The notes below the pieces were generated by a model. It searched no databases, was not told the origin of the DNA, and saw only the letters and a list, made by a program, of their open reading frames with translations. Both the position numbers and the translations under genes were made by a program. DNA of 64,000 nucleotides from Owenia fusiformis. Taxonomy: Eukaryota > Annelida > Polychaeta > Sabellida > Oweniidae. Location: NCBI GenBank assembly GCA_903813345.2, contig CAIIXF020000008.1, positions 34,682,867 to 34,746,866 of the forward strand, in the 5' to 3' direction. Below, piece after piece: positions 38,401 to 53,400 of the stretch (positions are counted from its first letter, which is position 1; every line of letters starts with the position of its first letter).

Positions 38401-41400
38401 AAAGATTACAACTGTGCCTACATACTAGCTTACTGACTCGTCATGATCACAATTGTGTTGGGACTACATTTATTTTTGAATACTACTTTTTTCTATTCAG
38501 CGGAAGTGACGTATTAGGGCATTTTGGCCTAATAGCCACATGGTTGGATGATTTCTGGCTTTAAATTGCGTTTTTCCAATTTACTAGAGTTTTTCAAGTA
38601 GTTTTGTGCAGTTTAAGAATATTCTGACAGCAATTATGAAAAATATGGCTACTTCATCACCCCTGGGGTCATTTTTCCAAGAACCCAATGGTTTTCCTTT
38701 AAATTTGACTAGTTTTTCATTTACATCATGAAATCCACTGCCTGATGGTGACATTTTTCAGTATCGTGTCAAGAAATTGAGTATTTTATTGCATATTGCA
38801 ATTTTTAGCCAAAATCACTGAACCGTGAACTAGAAAATTGGACAAATTTGACCCACTTTTTGGCAAAATCTTACTAAAATCATCACTTTTTCATACTTTA
38901 TTCCATTCAACAACCTCCTGATTTGAAAAATGATGACAAATTTGATCAGTTTTGACTCTGGCCTAGAGAATTGGGACTTTTGAGATATTTTTAGCTCGAA
39001 TGTAGTCATTCAGAGTGAACAAATACATCAAAAATTGACACTTAACTCACCAATTTCTGACTGCACCCCCGATATGTACCTTCTTTCTATACTGGAAACC
39101 ATAAGATGGGAAATTCAATCTTTATGATGAATAGCAACTCGTTGGCTTCCCCATTTACGACAACAAATGACATTTAGGGGTCACTAAGGACAAAATTGTA
39201 GCCAAATATCGTCAAAATCAGTGGTTTTTGGGGTAAAAAGCGAAAACTGCTGATTCAGCAAAAACATTAAATTTGTTCATGAAAATTCCCCTTTTTGCCT
39301 CCGTCCAAAATATGTTTCACACTAATAAACCTCAATTCTGGTCGATTCTGAGTAGTTTTAAAAAATTTTGGTCACTTTCACATGTGACTAATAGGCAAAA
39401 CTGCCCTAATTCACGTCACCATACTAGTCAATGGGCAAAAGGGCAAACGCCTGACTTTTTATCTCGAGTTATGGATTTATGTGGCCTCACTGGCCTATCT
39501 GAGGTTCTAAAGCTATGTCTAAGCTACATCTTGACACTAAACTCGATAGGGGCCAATCATCTACTTTTTGAAATAATTGGTCAATTGTGACACTACCCCC
39601 TCTCTCTGCAGACACAAATTGAAATTCACAAAAATGAAGGCAAAATTAATACGCCACTTGACTCGAAATTTTCCTTCAGATAACCCAAATAAACGCATTT
39701 TCAGAAGAAATGGCATGTTGCCATTGCAAAAAGATTACAACTGTGCCTACATACTAGCTTACTGACTCGTCATGATCACAATTGTGTTGGGACTACATTT
39801 ATTTTTGAATACTACTTTTTTCTATTCAGCGGAAGTGACGTATTAGGGCATTTTGGCCTAATAGCCACATGGTTGGATGATTTCTGGCTTTAAATTGCGT
39901 TTTTCCAATTTACTAGAGTTTTTCAAGTAGTTTTGTGCAGTTTAAGAATATTCTGACAGCAATTATGAAAAATATGGCTACTTCATCACCCCTGGGGTCA
40001 TTTTTCCAAGAACCCAATGGTTTTCCTTTAAATTTGACTAGTTTTTCATTTACATCATGAAATCCACTGCCTGATGGTGACATTTTTCAGTATCGTGTCA
40101 AGAAATTGAGTATTTTATTGCATATTGCAATTTTTAGCCAAAATCACTGAACCGTGAACTAGAAAATTGGACAAATTTGACCCACTTTTTGGCAAAATCT
40201 TACTAAAATCATCACTTTTTCATACTTTATTCCATTCAACAACCTCCTGATTTGAAAAATGATGACAAATTTGATCAGTTTTGACTCTGGCCTAGAGAAT
40301 TGGGACTTTTGAGATATTTTTAGCTCGAATGTAGTCATTCAGAGTGAACAAATACATCAAAAATTGACACTTAACTCACCAATTTCTGACTGCACCCCCG
40401 ATATGTACCTTCTTTCTATACTGGAAACCATAAGATGGGAAATTCAATCTTTATGATGAATAGCAACTCGTTGGCTTCCCCATTTACGACAACAAATGAC
40501 ATTTAGGGGTCACTAAGGACAAAATTGTAGCCAAATATCGTCAAAATCAGTGGTTTTTGGGGTAAAAAGCGAAAACTGCTGATTCAGCAAAAACATTAAA
40601 TTTGTTCATGAAAATTCCCCTTTTTGCCTCCGTCCAAAATATGTTTCACACTAATAAACCTCAATTCTGGTCGATTCTGAGTAGTTTTAAAAAATTTTGG
40701 TCACTTTCACATGTGACTAATAGGCAAAACTGCCCTAATTCACGTCACCATACTAGTCAATGGGCAAAAGGGCAAACGCCTGACTTTTTATCTCGAGTTA
40801 TGGATTTATGTGGCCTCACTGGCCTATCTGAGGTTCTAAAGCTATGTCTAAGCTACATCTTGACACTAAACTCGATAGGGGCCAATCATCTACTTTTTGA
40901 AATAATTGGTCAATTGTGACACTACCCCCTCTCTCTGCAGACACAAATTGAAATTCACAAAAATGAAGGCAAAATTAATACGCCACTTGACTCGAAATTT
41001 TCCTTCAGATAACCCAAATAAACGCATTTTCAGAAGAAATGGCATGTTGCCATTGCAAAAAGATTACAACTGTGCCTACATACTAGCTTACTGACTCGTC
41101 ATGATCACAATTGTGTTGGGACTACATTTATTTTTGAATACTACTTTTTTCTATTCAGCGGAAGTGACGTATTAGGGCATTTTGGCCTAATAGCCACATG
41201 GTTGGATGATTTCTGGCTTTAAATTGCGTTTTTCCAATTTACTAGAGTTTTTCAAGTAGTTTTGTGCAGTTTAAGAATATTCTGACAGCAATTATGAAAA
41301 ATATGGCTACTTCATCACCCCTGGGGTCATTTTTCCAAGAACCCAATGGTTTTCCTTTAAATTTGACTAGTTTTTCATTTACATCATGAAATCCACTGCC

Positions 41401-43381
41401 TGATGGTGACATTTTTCAGTATCGTGTCAAGAAATTGAGTATTTTATTGCATATTGCAATTTTTAGCCAAAATCACTGAACCGTGAACTAGAAAATTGGA
41501 CAAATTTGACCCACTTTTTGGCAAAATCTTACTAAAATCATCACTTTTTCATACTTTATTCCATTCAACAACCTCCTGATTTGAAAAATGATGACAAATT
41601 TGATCAGTTTTGACTCTGGCCTAGAGAATTGGGACTTTTGAGATATTTTTAGCTCGAATGTAGTCATTCAGAGTGAACAAATACATCAAAAATTGACACT
41701 TAACTCACCAATTTCTGACTGCACCCCCGATATGTACCTTCTTTCTATACTGGAAACCATAAGATGGGAAATTCAATCTTTATGATGAATAGCAACTCGT
41801 TGGCTTCCCCATTTACGACAACAAATGACATTTAGGGGTCACTAAGGACAAAATTGTAGCCAAATATCGTCAAAATCAGTGGTTTTTGGGGTAAAAAGCG
41901 AAAACTGCTGATTCAGCAAAAACATTAAATTTGTTCATGAAAATTCCCCTTTTTGCCTCCGTCCAAAATATGTTTCACACTAATAAACCTCAATTCTGGT
42001 CGATTCTGAGTAGTTTTAAAAAATTTTGGTCACTTTCACATGTGACTAATAGGCAAAACTGCCCTAATTCACGTCACCATACTAGTCAATGGGCAAAAGG
42101 GCAAACGCCTGACTTTTTATCTCGAGTTATGGATTTATGTGGCCTCACTGGCCTATCTGAGGTTCTAAAGCTATGTCTAAGCTACATCTTGACACTAAAC
42201 TCGATAGGGGCCAATCATCTACTTTTTGAAATAATTGGTCAATTGTGACACTACCCCCTCTCTCTGCAGACACAAATTGAAATTCACAAAAATGAAGGCA
42301 AAATTAATACGCCACTTGACTCGAAATTTTCCTTCAGATAACCCAAATAAACGCATTTTCAGAAGAAATGGCATGTTGCCATTGCAAAAAGATTACAACT
42401 GTGCCTACATACTAGCTTACTGACTCGTCATGATCACAATTGTGTTGGGACTACATTTATTTTTGAATACTACTTTTTTCTATTCAGCGGAAGTGACGTA
42501 TTAGGGCATTTTGGCCTAATAGCCACATGGTTGGATGATTTCTGGCTTTAAATTGCGTTTTTCCAATTTACTAGAGTTTTTCAAGTAGTTTTGTGCAGTT
42601 TAAGAATATTCTGACAGCAATTATGAAAAATATGGCTACTTCATCACCCCTGGGGTCATTTTTCCAAGAACCCAATGGTTTTCCTTTAAATTTGACTAGT
42701 TTTTCATTTACATCATGAAATCCACTGCCTGATGGTGACATTTTTCAGTATCGTGTCAAGAAATTGAGTATTTTATTGCATATTGCAATTTTTAGCCAAA
42801 ATCACTGAACCGTGAACTAGAAAATTGGACAAATTTGACCCACTTTTTGGCAAAATCTTACTAAAATCATCACTTTTTCATACTTTATTCCATTCAACAA
42901 CCTCCTGATTTGAAAAATGATGACAAATTTGATCAGTTTTGACTCTGGCCTAGAGAATTGGGACTTTTGAGATATTTTTAGCTCGAATGTAGTCATTCAG
43001 AGTGAACAAATACATCAAAAATTGACACTTAACTCACCAATTTCTGACTGCACCCCCGATATGTACCTTCTTTCTATACTGGAAACCATAAGATGGGAAA
43101 TTCAATCTTTATGATGAATAGCAACTCGTTGGCTTCCCCATTTACGACAACAAATGACATTTAGGGGTCACTAAGGACAAAATTGTAGCCAAATATCGTC
43201 AAAATCAGTGGTTTTTGGGGTAAAAAGCGAAAACTGCTGATTCAGCAAAAACATTAAATTTGTTCATGAAAATTCCCCTTTTTGCCTCCGTCCAAAATAT
43301 GTTTCACACTAATAAACCTCAATTCTGGTCGATTCTGAGTAGTTTTAAAAAATTTTGGTCACTTTCACATGTGACTAATAG
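35408..43381. repeat. array units 24-29 (L x6)
   Basis: Unit starts at 35408, 36737, 38066, 39395, 40724 and 42053. Confidence 0.95.
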
Positions 43382-45099
43382 CCACATGGTTGGATGATTT
43401 CTGGCTTTAAATTGCGTTTTTCCAATTTACTAGAGTTTTTCAAGTAGTTTTGTGCAGTTTAAGAATATTCTGACAGCAATTATGAAAAATATGGCTACTT
43501 CATCACCCCTGGGGTCATTTTTCCAAGAACCCAATGGTTTTCCTTTAAATTTGACTAGTTTTTCATTTACATCATGAAATCCACTGCCTGATGGTGACAT
43601 TTTTCAGTATCGTGTCAAGAAATTGAGTATTTTATTGCATATTGCAATTTTTAGCCAAAATCACTGAACCGTGAACTAGAAAATTGGACAAATTTGACCC
43701 ACTTTTTGGCAAAATCTTACTAAAATCATCACTTTTTCATACTTTATTCCATTCAACAACCTCCTGATTTGAAAAATGATGACAAATTTGATCAGTTTTG
43801 ACTCTGGCCTAGAGAATTGGGACTTTTGAGATATTTTTAGCTCGAATGTAGTCATTCAGAGTGAACAAATACATCAAAAATTGACACTTAACTCACCAAT
43901 TTCTGACTGCACCCCCGATATGTACCTTCTTTCTATACTGGAAACCATAAGATGGGAAATTCAATCTTTATGATGAATAGCAACTCGTTGGCTTCCCCAT
44001 TTACGACAACAAATGACATTTAGGGGTCACTAAGGACAAAATTGTAGCCAAATATCGTCAAAATCAGTGGTTTTTGGGGTAAAAAGCGAAAACTGCTGAT
44101 TCAGCAAAAACATTAAATTTGTTCATGAAAATTCCCCTTTTTGCCTCCGTCCAAAATATGTTTCACACTAATAAACCTCAATTCTGGTCGATTCTGAGTA
44201 GTTTTAAAAAATTTTGGTCACTTTCACATGTGACTAATAGCCACATGGTTGGATGATTTCTGGCTTTAAATTGCGTTTTTCCAATTTACTAGAGTTTTTC
44301 AAGTAGTTTTGTGCAGTTTAAGAATATTCTGACAGCAATTATGAAAAATATGGCTACTTCATCACCCCTGGGGTCATTTTTCCAAGAACCCAATGGTTTT
44401 CCTTTAAATTTGACTAGTTTTTCATTTACATCATGAAATCCACTGCCTGATGGTGACATTTTTCAGTATCGTGTCAAGAAATTGAGTATTTTATTGCATA
44501 TTGCAATTTTTAGCCAAAATCACTGAACCGTGAACTAGAAAATTGGACAAATTTGACCCACTTTTTGGCAAAATCTTACTAAAATCATCACTTTTTCATA
44601 CTTTATTCCATTCAACAACCTCCTGATTTGAAAAATGATGACAAATTTGATCAGTTTTGACTCTGGCCTAGAGAATTGGGACTTTTGAGATATTTTTAGC
44701 TCGAATGTAGTCATTCAGAGTGAACAAATACATCAAAAATTGACACTTAACTCACCAATTTCTGACTGCACCCCCGATATGTACCTTCTTTCTATACTGG
44801 AAACCATAAGATGGGAAATTCAATCTTTATGATGAATAGCAACTCGTTGGCTTCCCCATTTACGACAACAAATGACATTTAGGGGTCACTAAGGACAAAA
44901 TTGTAGCCAAATATCGTCAAAATCAGTGGTTTTTGGGGTAAAAAGCGAAAACTGCTGATTCAGCAAAAACATTAAATTTGTTCATGAAAATTCCCCTTTT
45001 TGCCTCCGTCCAAAATATGTTTCACACTAATAAACCTCAATTCTGGTCGATTCTGAGTAGTTTTAAAAAATTTTGGTCACTTTCACATGTGACTAATAG
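43382..45099. repeat. array units 30-31 (S S)
   Basis: Unit starts at 43382 and 44241. The second S S pair in the array. Confidence 0.95.
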
Positions 45100-48000
45100 G
45101 CAAAACTGCCCTAATTCACGTCACCATACTAGTCAATGGGCAAAAGGGCAAACGCCTGACTTTTTATCTCGAGTTATGGATTTATGTGGCCTCACTGGCC
45201 TATCTGAGGTTCTAAAGCTATGTCTAAGCTACATCTTGACACTAAACTCGATAGGGGCCAATCATCTACTTTTTGAAATAATTGGTCAATTGTGACACTA
45301 CCCCCTCTCTCTGCAGACACAAATTGAAATTCACAAAAATGAAGGCAAAATTAATACGCCACTTGACTCGAAATTTTCCTTCAGATAACCCAAATAAACG
45401 CATTTTCAGAAGAAATGGCATGTTGCCATTGCAAAAAGATTACAACTGTGCCTACATACTAGCTTACTGACTCGTCATGATCACAATTGTGTTGGGACTA
45501 CATTTATTTTTGAATACTACTTTTTTCTATTCAGCGGAAGTGACGTATTAGGGCATTTTGGCCTAATAGCCACATGGTTGGATGATTTCTGGCTTTAAAT
45601 TGCGTTTTTCCAATTTACTAGAGTTTTTCAAGTAGTTTTGTGCAGTTTAAGAATATTCTGACAGCAATTATGAAAAATATGGCTACTTCATCACCCCTGG
45701 GGTCATTTTTCCAAGAACCCAATGGTTTTCCTTTAAATTTGACTAGTTTTTCATTTACATCATGAAATCCACTGCCTGATGGTGACATTTTTCAGTATCG
45801 TGTCAAGAAATTGAGTATTTTATTGCATATTGCAATTTTTAGCCAAAATCACTGAACCGTGAACTAGAAAATTGGACAAATTTGACCCACTTTTTGGCAA
45901 AATCTTACTAAAATCATCACTTTTTCATACTTTATTCCATTCAACAACCTCCTGATTTGAAAAATGATGACAAATTTGATCAGTTTTGACTCTGGCCTAG
46001 AGAATTGGGACTTTTGAGATATTTTTAGCTCGAATGTAGTCATTCAGAGTGAACAAATACATCAAAAATTGACACTTAACTCACCAATTTCTGACTGCAC
46101 CCCCGATATGTACCTTCTTTCTATACTGGAAACCATAAGATGGGAAATTCAATCTTTATGATGAATAGCAACTCGTTGGCTTCCCCATTTACGACAACAA
46201 ATGACATTTAGGGGTCACTAAGGACAAAATTGTAGCCAAATATCGTCAAAATCAGTGGTTTTTGGGGTAAAAAGCGAAAACTGCTGATTCAGCAAAAACA
46301 TTAAATTTGTTCATGAAAATTCCCCTTTTTGCCTCCGTCCAAAATATGTTTCACACTAATAAACCTCAATTCTGGTCGATTCTGAGTAGTTTTAAAAAAT
46401 TTTGGTCACTTTCACATGTGACTAATAGGCAAAACTGCCCTAATTCACGTCACCATACTAGTCAATGGGCAAAAGGGCAAACGCCTGACTTTTTATCTCG
46501 AGTTATGGATTTATGTGGCCTCACTGGCCTATCTGAGGTTCTAAAGCTATGTCTAAGCTACATCTTGACACTAAACTCGATAGGGGCCAATCATCTACTT
46601 TTTGAAATAATTGGTCAATTGTGACACTACCCCCTCTCTCTGCAGACACAAATTGAAATTCACAAAAATGAAGGCAAAATTAATACGCCACTTGACTCGA
46701 AATTTTCCTTCAGATAACCCAAATAAACGCATTTTCAGAAGAAATGGCATGTTGCCATTGCAAAAAGATTACAACTGTGCCTACATACTAGCTTACTGAC
46801 TCGTCATGATCACAATTGTGTTGGGACTACATTTATTTTTGAATACTACTTTTTTCTATTCAGCGGAAGTGACGTATTAGGGCATTTTGGCCTAATAGCC
46901 ACATGGTTGGATGATTTCTGGCTTTAAATTGCGTTTTTCCAATTTACTAGAGTTTTTCAAGTAGTTTTGTGCAGTTTAAGAATATTCTGACAGCAATTAT
47001 GAAAAATATGGCTACTTCATCACCCCTGGGGTCATTTTTCCAAGAACCCAATGGTTTTCCTTTAAATTTGACTAGTTTTTCATTTACATCATGAAATCCA
47101 CTGCCTGATGGTGACATTTTTCAGTATCGTGTCAAGAAATTGAGTATTTTATTGCATATTGCAATTTTTAGCCAAAATCACTGAACCGTGAACTAGAAAA
47201 TTGGACAAATTTGACCCACTTTTTGGCAAAATCTTACTAAAATCATCACTTTTTCATACTTTATTCCATTCAACAACCTCCTGATTTGAAAAATGATGAC
47301 AAATTTGATCAGTTTTGACTCTGGCCTAGAGAATTGGGACTTTTGAGATATTTTTAGCTCGAATGTAGTCATTCAGAGTGAACAAATACATCAAAAATTG
47401 ACACTTAACTCACCAATTTCTGACTGCACCCCCGATATGTACCTTCTTTCTATACTGGAAACCATAAGATGGGAAATTCAATCTTTATGATGAATAGCAA
47501 CTCGTTGGCTTCCCCATTTACGACAACAAATGACATTTAGGGGTCACTAAGGACAAAATTGTAGCCAAATATCGTCAAAATCAGTGGTTTTTGGGGTAAA
47601 AAGCGAAAACTGCTGATTCAGCAAAAACATTAAATTTGTTCATGAAAATTCCCCTTTTTGCCTCCGTCCAAAATATGTTTCACACTAATAAACCTCAATT
47701 CTGGTCGATTCTGAGTAGTTTTAAAAAATTTTGGTCACTTTCACATGTGACTAATAGGCAAAACTGCCCTAATTCACGTCACCATACTAGTCAATGGGCA
47801 AAAGGGCAAACGCCTGACTTTTTATCTCGAGTTATGGATTTATGTGGCCTCACTGGCCTATCTGAGGTTCTAAAGCTATGTCTAAGCTACATCTTGACAC
47901 TAAACTCGATAGGGGCCAATCATCTACTTTTTGAAATAATTGGTCAATTGTGACACTACCCCCTCTCTCTGCAGACACAAATTGAAATTCACAAAAATGA

Positions 48001-50415
48001 AGGCAAAATTAATACGCCACTTGACTCGAAATTTTCCTTCAGATAACCCAAATAAACGCATTTTCAGAAGAAATGGCATGTTGCCATTGCAAAAAGATTA
48101 CAACTGTGCCTACATACTAGCTTACTGACTCGTCATGATCACAATTGTGTTGGGACTACATTTATTTTTGAATACTACTTTTTTCTATTCAGCGGAAGTG
48201 ACGTATTAGGGCATTTTGGCCTAATAGCCACATGGTTGGATGATTTCTGGCTTTAAATTGCGTTTTTCCAATTTACTAGAGTTTTTCAAGTAGTTTTGTG
48301 CAGTTTAAGAATATTCTGACAGCAATTATGAAAAATATGGCTACTTCATCACCCCTGGGGTCATTTTTCCAAGAACCCAATGGTTTTCCTTTAAATTTGA
48401 CTAGTTTTTCATTTACATCATGAAATCCACTGCCTGATGGTGACATTTTTCAGTATCGTGTCAAGAAATTGAGTATTTTATTGCATATTGCAATTTTTAG
48501 CCAAAATCACTGAACCGTGAACTAGAAAATTGGACAAATTTGACCCACTTTTTGGCAAAATCTTACTAAAATCATCACTTTTTCATACTTTATTCCATTC
48601 AACAACCTCCTGATTTGAAAAATGATGACAAATTTGATCAGTTTTGACTCTGGCCTAGAGAATTGGGACTTTTGAGATATTTTTAGCTCGAATGTAGTCA
48701 TTCAGAGTGAACAAATACATCAAAAATTGACACTTAACTCACCAATTTCTGACTGCACCCCCGATATGTACCTTCTTTCTATACTGGAAACCATAAGATG
48801 GGAAATTCAATCTTTATGATGAATAGCAACTCGTTGGCTTCCCCATTTACGACAACAAATGACATTTAGGGGTCACTAAGGACAAAATTGTAGCCAAATA
48901 TCGTCAAAATCAGTGGTTTTTGGGGTAAAAAGCGAAAACTGCTGATTCAGCAAAAACATTAAATTTGTTCATGAAAATTCCCCTTTTTGCCTCCGTCCAA
49001 AATATGTTTCACACTAATAAACCTCAATTCTGGTCGATTCTGAGTAGTTTTAAAAAATTTTGGTCACTTTCACATGTGACTAATAGGCAAAACTGCCCTA
49101 ATTCACGTCACCATACTAGTCAATGGGCAAAAGGGCAAACGCCTGACTTTTTATCTCGAGTTATGGATTTATGTGGCCTCACTGGCCTATCTGAGGTTCT
49201 AAAGCTATGTCTAAGCTACATCTTGACACTAAACTCGATAGGGGCCAATCATCTACTTTTTGAAATAATTGGTCAATTGTGACACTACCCCCTCTCTCTG
49301 CAGACACAAATTGAAATTCACAAAAATGAAGGCAAAATTAATACGCCACTTGACTCGAAATTTTCCTTCAGATAACCCAAATAAACGCATTTTCAGAAGA
49401 AATGGCATGTTGCCATTGCAAAAAGATTACAACTGTGCCTACATACTAGCTTACTGACTCGTCATGATCACAATTGTGTTGGGACTACATTTATTTTTGA
49501 ATACTACTTTTTTCTATTCAGCGGAAGTGACGTATTAGGGCATTTTGGCCTAATAGCCACATGGTTGGATGATTTCTGGCTTTAAATTGCGTTTTTCCAA
49601 TTTACTAGAGTTTTTCAAGTAGTTTTGTGCAGTTTAAGAATATTCTGACAGCAATTATGAAAAATATGGCTACTTCATCACCCCTGGGGTCATTTTTCCA
49701 AGAACCCAATGGTTTTCCTTTAAATTTGACTAGTTTTTCATTTACATCATGAAATCCACTGCCTGATGGTGACATTTTTCAGTATCGTGTCAAGAAATTG
49801 AGTATTTTATTGCATATTGCAATTTTTAGCCAAAATCACTGAACCGTGAACTAGAAAATTGGACAAATTTGACCCACTTTTTGGCAAAATCTTACTAAAA
49901 TCATCACTTTTTCATACTTTATTCCATTCAACAACCTCCTGATTTGAAAAATGATGACAAATTTGATCAGTTTTGACTCTGGCCTAGAGAATTGGGACTT
50001 TTGAGATATTTTTAGCTCGAATGTAGTCATTCAGAGTGAACAAATACATCAAAAATTGACACTTAACTCACCAATTTCTGACTGCACCCCCGATATGTAC
50101 CTTCTTTCTATACTGGAAACCATAAGATGGGAAATTCAATCTTTATGATGAATAGCAACTCGTTGGCTTCCCCATTTACGACAACAAATGACATTTAGGG
50201 GTCACTAAGGACAAAATTGTAGCCAAATATCGTCAAAATCAGTGGTTTTTGGGGTAAAAAGCGAAAACTGCTGATTCAGCAAAAACATTAAATTTGTTCA
50301 TGAAAATTCCCCTTTTTGCCTCCGTCCAAAATATGTTTCACACTAATAAACCTCAATTCTGGTCGATTCTGAGTAGTTTTAAAAAATTTTGGTCACTTTC
50401 ACATGTGACTAATAG
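45100..50415. repeat. array units 32-35 (L x4), last indel-free units
   Basis: Unit starts at 45100, 46429, 47758 and 49087. These are the last units with exactly 1329 bp. Confidence 0.95.
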
Positions 50416-53400
50416 GCAAAACTGCCCTAATTCACGTCACCATACTAGTCAATGGGCAAAAGGGCAAACGCCTGACTTTTTATCTCGAGTTATGGATTTA
50501 TGTGGCCTCACTGGCCTATCTGAGGTTCTAAAGCTATGTCTAAGCTACATCTTGACACTAAACTCGATAGGGGCCAATCATCTACTTTTTGAAATAATTG
50601 GTCAATTGTGACACTACCCCCTCTCTCTGCAGACACAAATTGAAATTCACAAAAATGAAGGCAAAATTAATACGCCACTTGACTCGAAATTTTCCTTCAG
50701 ATAACCCAAATAAACGCATTTTCAGAAGAAATGGCATGTTGCCATTGCAAAAAGATTACAACTGTGCCTACATACTAGCTTACTGACTCGTCATGATCAC
50801 AATTGTGTTGGGACTACATTTATTTTTGAATACTACTTTTTTCTATTCAGCGGAAGTGACGTATTAGGGCATTTTGGCCTAATAGCCACATGGTTGGATG
50901 ATTTCTGGCTTTAAATTGCGTTTTTTCCAATTTACTAGAGTTTTTCAAGTAGTTTTGTGCAGTTTAAGAATATTCTGACAGCAATTATGAAAAATATGGC
51001 TACTTCATCACCCCTGGGGTCATTTTTCCAAGAACCCAATGGTTTTCCTTTAAATTTGACTAGTTTTTCATTTACATCATGAAATCCACTGCCTGATGGT
51101 GACATTTTTCAGTATCGTGTCAAGAAATTGAGTATTTTATTGCATATTGCAATTTTTAGCCAAAATCACTGAACCGTGAACTAGAAAATTGGACAAATTT
51201 GACCCACTTTTTGGCAAAATCTTACTAAAATCATCACTTTTTCATACTTTATTCCATTCAACAACCTCCTGATTTGAAAAATGATGACAAATTTGATCAG
51301 TTTTGACTCTGGCCTAGAGAATTGGGACTTTTGAGATATTTTTAGCTCGAATGTAGTCATTCAGAGTGAACAAATACATCAAAAATTGACACTTAACTCA
51401 CCAATTTCTGACTGCACCCCCGATATGTACCTTCTTTCTATACTGGAAACCATAAGATGGGAAAATTCAATCTTTATGATGAATAGCAACTCGTTGGCTT
51501 CCCCATTTACGACAACAAATGACATTTAGGGGTCACTAAGGACAAAATTGTAGCCAAATATCGTCAAAATCAGTGGTTTTTGGGGTAAAAAGCGAAAACT
51601 GCTGATTCAGCAAAAACATTAAATTTGTTCATGAAAATTCCCCTTTTTGCCTCCGTCCAAAATATGTTTCACACTAATAAACCTCAATTCTGGTCGATTC
51701 TGAGTAGTTTTAAAAAATTTTGGTCACTTTCACATGTGACTAATAGGCAAAACTGCCCTAATTCACGTCACCATACTAGTCAATGGGCAAAAGGGCAAAC
51801 GCCTGACTTTTTATCTCGAGTTATGGATTTATGTGGCCTCACTGGCCTATCTGAGGTTCTAAAGCTATGTCTAAGCTACATCTTGACACTAAACTCGATA
51901 GGGGCCAATCATCTACTTTTTGAAATAATTGGTCAATTGTGACACTACCCCCTCTCTCTGCAGACACAAATTGAAATTCACAAAAATAGAAGGCAAAATT
52001 AATACGCCACTTGACTCGAAATTTTCCTTCAGATAACCCAAATAAACGCATTTTCAGAAGAAATGGCATGTTGCCATTGCAAAAAGATTACAACTGTGCC
52101 TACATACTAGCTTACTGACTCGTCATGATCACAATTGTGTTGGGACTACATTTATTTTGAATACTACTTTTTTCTATTCAGCGGAAGTGACGTATTAGGG
52201 CATTTTGGCCTAATAGCCACATGGTTGGATGATTTCTGGCTTTAAATTGCGTTTTTTCCAATTTACTAGAGTTTTTCAAGTAGTTTTGTGCAGTTTAAGA
52301 ATATTCTGACAGCAATTATGAAAAATATGGCTACTTCATCACCCCTGGGGTCATTTTTCCAAGAACCCAATGGTTTTTCCTTTAAATTTGACTAGTTTTT
52401 CATTACATCATGAAATCCACTGCCTGATGGTGACATTTTTCAGTATCGGTGTCAAGACATTGAGTATTTTATTGCATATTGCAATTTTTAGCCAAAATCA
52501 CTGAACCGTGAACTAGAAAATTGGACAAATTTGACCCACTTTTTGGCAAAATCTTACTAAAATCATCACTTTTTCATACTTTATTCCATTCAACAACCTC
52601 CTGATTTGAAAAATGATGACAAATTTGATCAGTTTTGACTCTGGCCTAGAGAATTGGGACTTTTGAGATATTTTTAGCTCGAATGTAGTCATTCAGAGTG
52701 AACAAATACATCAAAAATTGACACTTAACTCACCAATTTCTGACTGCACCCCCGATATGTACCTTCTTTCTATACTGGAAACCATAAGATGGAAATTCAA
52801 TCTTTATGATGAATAGCAACTCGTTGGCTTCCCCATTACGACAACAAATGACATTTAGGGGTCACTAAGGACAAAATTGTAGCCAAATATCGTCAAAATC
52901 AGTGGTTTTTGGGGTAAAAAGCGAAAACTGCTGATTCAGCAAAAACATTAAATTTGTTCATGAAAATTCCCCTTTTTGCCTCCGTCCAAAATATGTTTCA
53001 CACTAATAAACCTCAATTCTGGTCGATTCTGAGTAGTTTTAAAAAATTTTGGTCACTTTCACATGTGACTAATAGGCAAAAACTGCCCTAATTCACGTCA
53101 CCATACTAGTCAATGGGCAAAAGGGCAAACGCCTGACTTTTTATCTCGAGTTATGGATTTATGTGGCCTCACTGGCCTATCTGAGGTTCTAAAGCTATGT
53201 CTAAGCTACATCTTGACACTAAACTCGATAGGGGCCAATCATCTACTTTTTGAAATAATTGGTCAATTGTGACACTACCCCCTCTCTCTGCAGACACAAA
53301 TTGAAATTCACAACAATGAAGGCAAAATTAATACGCCACTTGACTCGAAATTTTCCTTCAGATAACCCAAATAAACGCATTTTCAGAAGAAATGGCATGT